Origin: Pseudomonadales bacterium
GTDB lineage: Bacteria > Pseudomonadota > Gammaproteobacteria > Pseudomonadales > Halieaceae
NCBI GenBank assembly: GCA_024234675.1
Contig: JACKNU010000002.1
Span: forward strand, 367,250-431,249
Direction: 5' to 3'
Length of the DNA: 64,000 nucleotides
The notes under the pieces are model-generated. The model had not been told where the DNA came from, ran no database searches, and saw only the letters and a program-made list of their open reading frames with translations. Position 1 is the first letter of the stretch, and every line of letters begins with the position of its first letter. Both the position numbers and the translations under genes were made by a program. Below are positions 60,912 through 64,000 of the stretch, one piece after another.

Positions 60912-63524
60912 CTATTCGCGCCCGGCAGCCACTTTCTTCATGCCCTCCTCCAGTTGCTTGATCGCCTCGGGCGACAGCTGTGGGCGATCGATCTTGATCG
61001 TCAGCTTGTCCAGCTTGGCGGTGAGCGGGAACGGCGGCAGGTAGTCGGCGTCGTCGATGCCTGTGATGGTGTCGGAGCCGATATCGAAGCTCTCGTCCCA
61101 CTGCAGGATGATCGGGATCGTCTTCTCCATGCGTTGCTCTGCAACGACCTTGCCGTCCACCTTCAGAGTACCGGTGCCACCCTTGCCGACGCCGGCAAAG
61201 CTGTTGTAGGCAATGGTGCCGAGACCCAGGCCGTCATACTTGAAGTCGAACTCCACGGTATGCTTGCCGGGTGTCAGCGCCTTGGGGGCTTCCCACTTGA
61301 CCCATTCCAGGTTGAGCAGATTCCAGTTGAATACCGGCTTGCCTTCCAGCAGGTAAAAGCCCCAGCCGGCGAAGCGCCCGCCGGAGGTAACGATCATGCC
61401 CTCGGCGCCATCCTCCGGCACGGTGATGTCCGCCGTGATGGTGTAGGATGTATTGAGCAGGTAGGGCGCATCGCCCTGGGGCACGCCGGTCATGGGCCGG
61501 GTGTAGACCAACTCGGAGAGACCCGCAGTGAGGCTGGGGCGCGGTGCCGCGACCCGGGCGGCCACCGATGCGTTGAGCGGCAGCACCTGATACTTTTTGG
61601 CCTCCTCGAGGAACATCTTGCGCATTTCCTTGACCTTTTCGGGGTGCCTGGCGGCGATGTCCTCGGCCTGGTTCCAGCTCTCGTTCAGATTGTAGAGCTG
61701 AAACACCTGGTTGTTGAGCGGGTCCATATTGGCTTCACCGAAGGCCTCCCAGGGCGCCCGATTGACCTTGGTGCTCAGTAGCCAGCCCTCGTGATAGAGC
61801 GCCCACTGGCCCATCATCTCGAAGTACTGGGTCTTGTGGCGCGAAGGCGCCTTGGCATTCTTCTCATCGAAGGTGTAGGCGAAGCTGGTGCCTTCTATGG
61901 GCTTTTGCTCGATGCCGTCCACGTATTCCGGCGCCGATATGCCGGTGACCTCCAGCAGGGTGGGGGTGACATCGATCACATGCATGAACTGCTCGCGCAG
62001 TCCGCCCTTGTCCTTGATGCGTTTCGGCCAGGAGATGACCATGTTCTGGTTGATGCCGCCCAGGCGGGAGGCGTTTTGCTTGAACCAGTCGAAGGGCGTA
62101 TCGAAAGCCCAGGACCAGCCAGCCGACATATGGTTGTAGGCAAATTCCGTGCCCCAGGCGTCGTAGTACTTCATCTGCACGTCCACCGGCGGGCGCACGT
62201 CGTTGAAGAAGGCGACCTCGCTGAAGGTGCCCTCGGGCCCACCCTCGGCGCTGGTGCCATTGTCACCGTTGATGTAGATGACGATCGTGTTGTCCAGCTT
62301 GCCCAGGTCCTCGAAGGCCTGGATCACCCGGCCGATCTCGTGGTCGTTGTAGGCCACGTAGGCGGCGAACACCTCGGCCTGGCGAATGTAGAGCTTCTTG
62401 GCGTCCTCGCTCAGGCTATCCCAGGGTGCCAGGATGTGGTCGGGCCACGGGGTGAGTTCCTGGTCAGGCGGGATCACGCCGAGTTTTTTCTGGTTCTCAA
62501 AGATCCGCTCGCGCAATTTCTCGTAGCCGTCGTCAAACAGGTGCATGGCGCTGATCTTGTCCACCCACTCCCTGGTCGGGTGGTGCGGCGCGTGGGAAGA
62601 GCCGGGCACGTAGTGCAGGAAGATCGGCTGGCTGGGGTCGGTCTGGTGAATACGGGTCATCCAGTCGATGGCATCGTCGGCCATGGCGGTGATGAGGTTC
62701 CAGGAGGACTCTTCGCCGGTCACCGGCCAGATCTCCGCCTTGGGATCCGAGCGATCCATCTTCAGGGTGCTCGGGTAGTCCCTGAAGGGATAGATCTGGG
62801 TGGTGTTGCGAAACAGGTTCGGTCCCCACTGGTTGGCGTCGCCGCCCACGAAGCCGTAGAAATAGTCAAAGCCCAGGCCGGTTGGCCACTGGGTAAAGGG
62901 CCCTGCCTGGCTGGCCTGGTAGGTCGGGGTGTTGTGGTCCTTGCCGAACCAGCTGGTGGCGTAGCCATTGTCGCGCAGGATGCGGCCGATGGTGGCATTG
63001 TCGACACCGATGACGCTGTCGTAGCCGGGGAAGCCGGTGGCCTGCTCGGCGATCACCCCGAAGCCCACCGAGTGATGGTTGCGCCCGGTGATCAGGGCGG
63101 CCCGCGTCGGCGAGCACAGGGCGGTGGACATGATGCGGTTGTAGCGCAGTCCCTCGTTGGCGATGCGCTCCATGGTCGGGGTCGGGATGACGCCGCCAAA
63201 GACGCTGTTGACGGCGAAGCCGGCATCATCGGTCATGATCAGCAGGATATTGGGAGCATCCTCGGGCGGCACCACCCGTGGCGGCCACCAGGGCCTGGAG
63301 CTCAACGCGTCGTCCTTGATCACGCCGCCGAACCTGGGCGGCGGGGGCGGCAGTTGCTTGCCGCTGATCGTGGTGGTAGACGCCGGCGAACCCGGTTCAC
63401 CGGTGGTTTCGATCCTGGTGGCGTTGGCCATCTGGGTACCCATCAGCGTGGCCGCGGTGAGTACCAGGGAGCAAGTGATGCGCCCCCTTTTCAGGGCATG
63501 GATACTGTTGAATATCGCCGACAT
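60912..63524 (-). CDS. Large sulfatase (type I, formylglycine-dependent) with C-terminal extension
   Basis: 870 aa. A signal peptide of about 35 residues, then a catalytic domain with metal residues Asp99/Asp100 (IMTDDAG), formylglycine Cys137 in CSPTR, and GSSHAPHHPT. The size and the PPPPRFGG N-terminal region match the large arylsulfatases of Mycobacterium and marine proteobacteria. The last 190 residues form a beta-sandwich (YTITADITVPEDGAEG, GKHTVEFDFKYDG), perhaps for substrate binding. Periplasmic sulfate-ester hydrolysis is likely. Convergent with the DUF2182 gene. Confidence 0.94.
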   Translation of the reverse strand: MSAIFNSIHALKRGRITCSLVLTAATLMGTQMANATRIETTGEPGSPASTTTISGKQLPPPPPRFGGVIKDDALSSRPWWPPRVVPPEDAPNILLIMTDDAGFAVNSVFGGVIPTPTMERIANEGLRYNRIMSTALCSPTRAALITGRNHHSVGFGVIAEQATGFPGYDSVIGVDNATIGRILRDNGYATSWFGKDHNTPTYQASQAGPFTQWPTGLGFDYFYGFVGGDANQWGPNLFRNTTQIYPFRDYPSTLKMDRSDPKAEIWPVTGEESSWNLITAMADDAIDWMTRIHQTDPSQPIFLHYVPGSSHAPHHPTREWVDKISAMHLFDDGYEKLRERIFENQKKLGVIPPDQELTPWPDHILAPWDSLSEDAKKLYIRQAEVFAAYVAYNDHEIGRVIQAFEDLGKLDNTIVIYINGDNGTSAEGGPEGTFSEVAFFNDVRPPVDVQMKYYDAWGTEFAYNHMSAGWSWAFDTPFDWFKQNASRLGGINQNMVISWPKRIKDKGGLREQFMHVIDVTPTLLEVTGISAPEYVDGIEQKPIEGTSFAYTFDEKNAKAPSRHKTQYFEMMGQWALYHEGWLLSTKVNRAPWEAFGEANMDPLNNQVFQLYNLNESWNQAEDIAARHPEKVKEMRKMFLEEAKKYQVLPLNASVAARVAAPRPSLTAGLSELVYTRPMTGVPQGDAPYLLNTSYTITADITVPEDGAEGMIVTSGGRFAGWGFYLLEGKPVFNWNLLNLEWVKWEAPKALTPGKHTVEFDFKYDGLGLGTIAYNSFAGVGKGGTGTLKVDGKVVAEQRMEKTIPIILQWDESFDIGSDTITGIDDADYLPPFPLTAKLDKLTIKIDRPQLSPEAIKQLEEGMKKVAAGRE

Positions 63525-63633
63525 GTTGACTCCTTGCGAGCGCTTGTTGAGTTACCGGTAAAAACCTGCCAGAGCGAACTCGGCAAGTCTAGAAGCTTTC
63601 CGTGGCATTGTCATGACAGTTATCAATGTTGTC

Positions 63634-64000
63634 TCAGGCAAACACCAAGGTATTTTCCTGGCGCTCCAGGGGCCGCGACAGGCGCACCCGCATCACCTCG
63701 GCGCCACCCAGTTGCTGCGCCAGCGTCTCGAACCGGGTTTTGGCCTCGCCCGCGAGCTCGCGCGCCAGGCTGGCGCCGCGCTCGAAGTGCCACAGGCCTT
63801 GCGGCATGCTGCCGCGGCGTACGGTCATCCCGCGCCAGGGGTGGCTGAGTTCACCCATCACCGGGTGGATGCTGCGCTCGCCGTCATGGGAGGCGCGGTG
63901 CCCACTGGCCAGGTCCGGATTGGCCGCCAGCCAGTCGTTTACGAATGTCGCGTCCGCCAGCAACTGGGCGCCCCAGTCCTGGAACAGCAAGCTGAGCACC
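63634..64000 (-). CDS. Unidentified protein, C-terminal part (gene continues past window end)
   Basis: About 121 residues are visible, ending at TGA 63636-63634; a GTG at 63999 is probably internal because the frame is open to the edge. Features are LLFQDWGAQLLADATFVNDW, a Trp-containing middle and a Leu-rich helix near the end. The helical pattern recalls the C-terminal half of glutathione S-transferase-like proteins, but this is only a guess. Confidence 0.55.
   Translation of the reverse strand, partial: VLSLLFQDWGAQLLADATFVNDWLAANPDLASGHRASHDGERSIHPVMGELSHPWRGMTVRRGSMPQGLWHFERGASLARELAGEAKTRFETLAQQLGGAEVMRVRLSRPLERQENTLVFA

Noticed and set aside
61791..63848. 685-codon plus-strand open frame opposite the large sulfatase
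   Set aside because: It mirrors the codon pattern of the sulfatase and carries no family motif.

Overview
The window is GC-rich, gene-dense chromosomal DNA from a Gram-negative bacterium, most likely a marine gammaproteobacterium of the Halieaceae/OM60-NOR5 kind. That placement is an inference from the gene set: diheme cytochrome c4, MauG-type peroxidase, DUF481 beta-barrel, Entner-Doudoroff operon, sulfatases, lipid/steroid-type catabolic genes, DUF1326/DUF2182 pair and several lipoprotein signal peptides. No tRNA, rRNA, CRISPR, integrase or insertion sequence was seen. The text looks like ordinary chromosome, not an island.

Layout. 1-4613 (-): gliding-type ABC system (GldA-like ATPase, GldF-GldG fusion, DUF4340 protein cut by the window edge). 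4698-6817 (-): TauE/SafE permease and glutathione reductase. 7099-8145 (+): DUF481 outer-membrane protein, facing a DAHP synthase and a zinc-ribbon protein (8248-9710, -), with a REP-like pair of palindromes between them. 9944-13344 (+): three-gene periplasmic c-type cytochrome operon (cytochrome c4, MauG-like diheme protein, beta-helix/cytochrome fusion). 13435-18513: VOC protein, MBL hydrolase, lysine-rich H1-like protein, lipoprotein subtilase. 18585-24428: TetR plus quinone oxidoreductase (-), divergent from a Rieske oxygenase, SDR, acetoacetate-decarboxylase-like protein and iron alcohol dehydrogenase (+), a probable steroid/isoprenoid-type catabolic unit. 24442-28171: a PatZ-like lysine acetyltransferase divergent from an HDAC-family deacetylase. 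28215-34584 (-): AraC regulator, HSL esterase, zwf, pgl, edd and a small hypothetical protein in tight array, divergent from a Baeyer-Villiger monooxygenase (34709-36214, +). 36211-40583 (-): MBL hydrolase, sulfatase, AMP-dependent acyl-CoA ligase. 40797-43276: gamma-glutamyltransferase and a fasciclin protein with a clear terminator. 43539-49223 (-): Opp/Dpp-type peptide importer (binding protein, two permeases, fused double ATPase) and a retropepsin-like protein. 49349-52315 (-): YbhGFS-like exporter. 52462-54647: citrate-synthase-like enzyme divergent from LysR around a palindromic operator candidate. 54651-60857: alpha/beta hydrolase, cyclase-family protein, saccharopine-dehydrogenase-like protein, SDR, and the DUF1326/DUF2182 pair. 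60912-64000 (-): large sulfatase and the C-terminal part of an unrecognised gene.

How the parts fit. The catabolic genes (Rieske, SDR, BVMO, HSL esterase, CoA ligase, alcohol dehydrogenase, sulfatases) suggest oxidation of hydrophobic or sulfated organic substrates. Zwf/Pgl/Edd start the Entner-Doudoroff route and supply NADPH. Glutathione reductase and gamma-glutamyltransferase bear on glutathione turnover.

Most notable points: (1) the peptide-binding lipoprotein of the Opp operon has no usable start codon before its signal peptide and carries an in-frame amber codon 11 codons after a well-placed ATG; (2) the cytochrome c4/MauG/beta-helix-cytochrome operon may be an undescribed periplasmic redox system; (3) a lysine acetyltransferase and a deacetylase are divergent neighbours; (4) the citrate-synthase-like enzyme has Glu where the catalytic Asp is expected.
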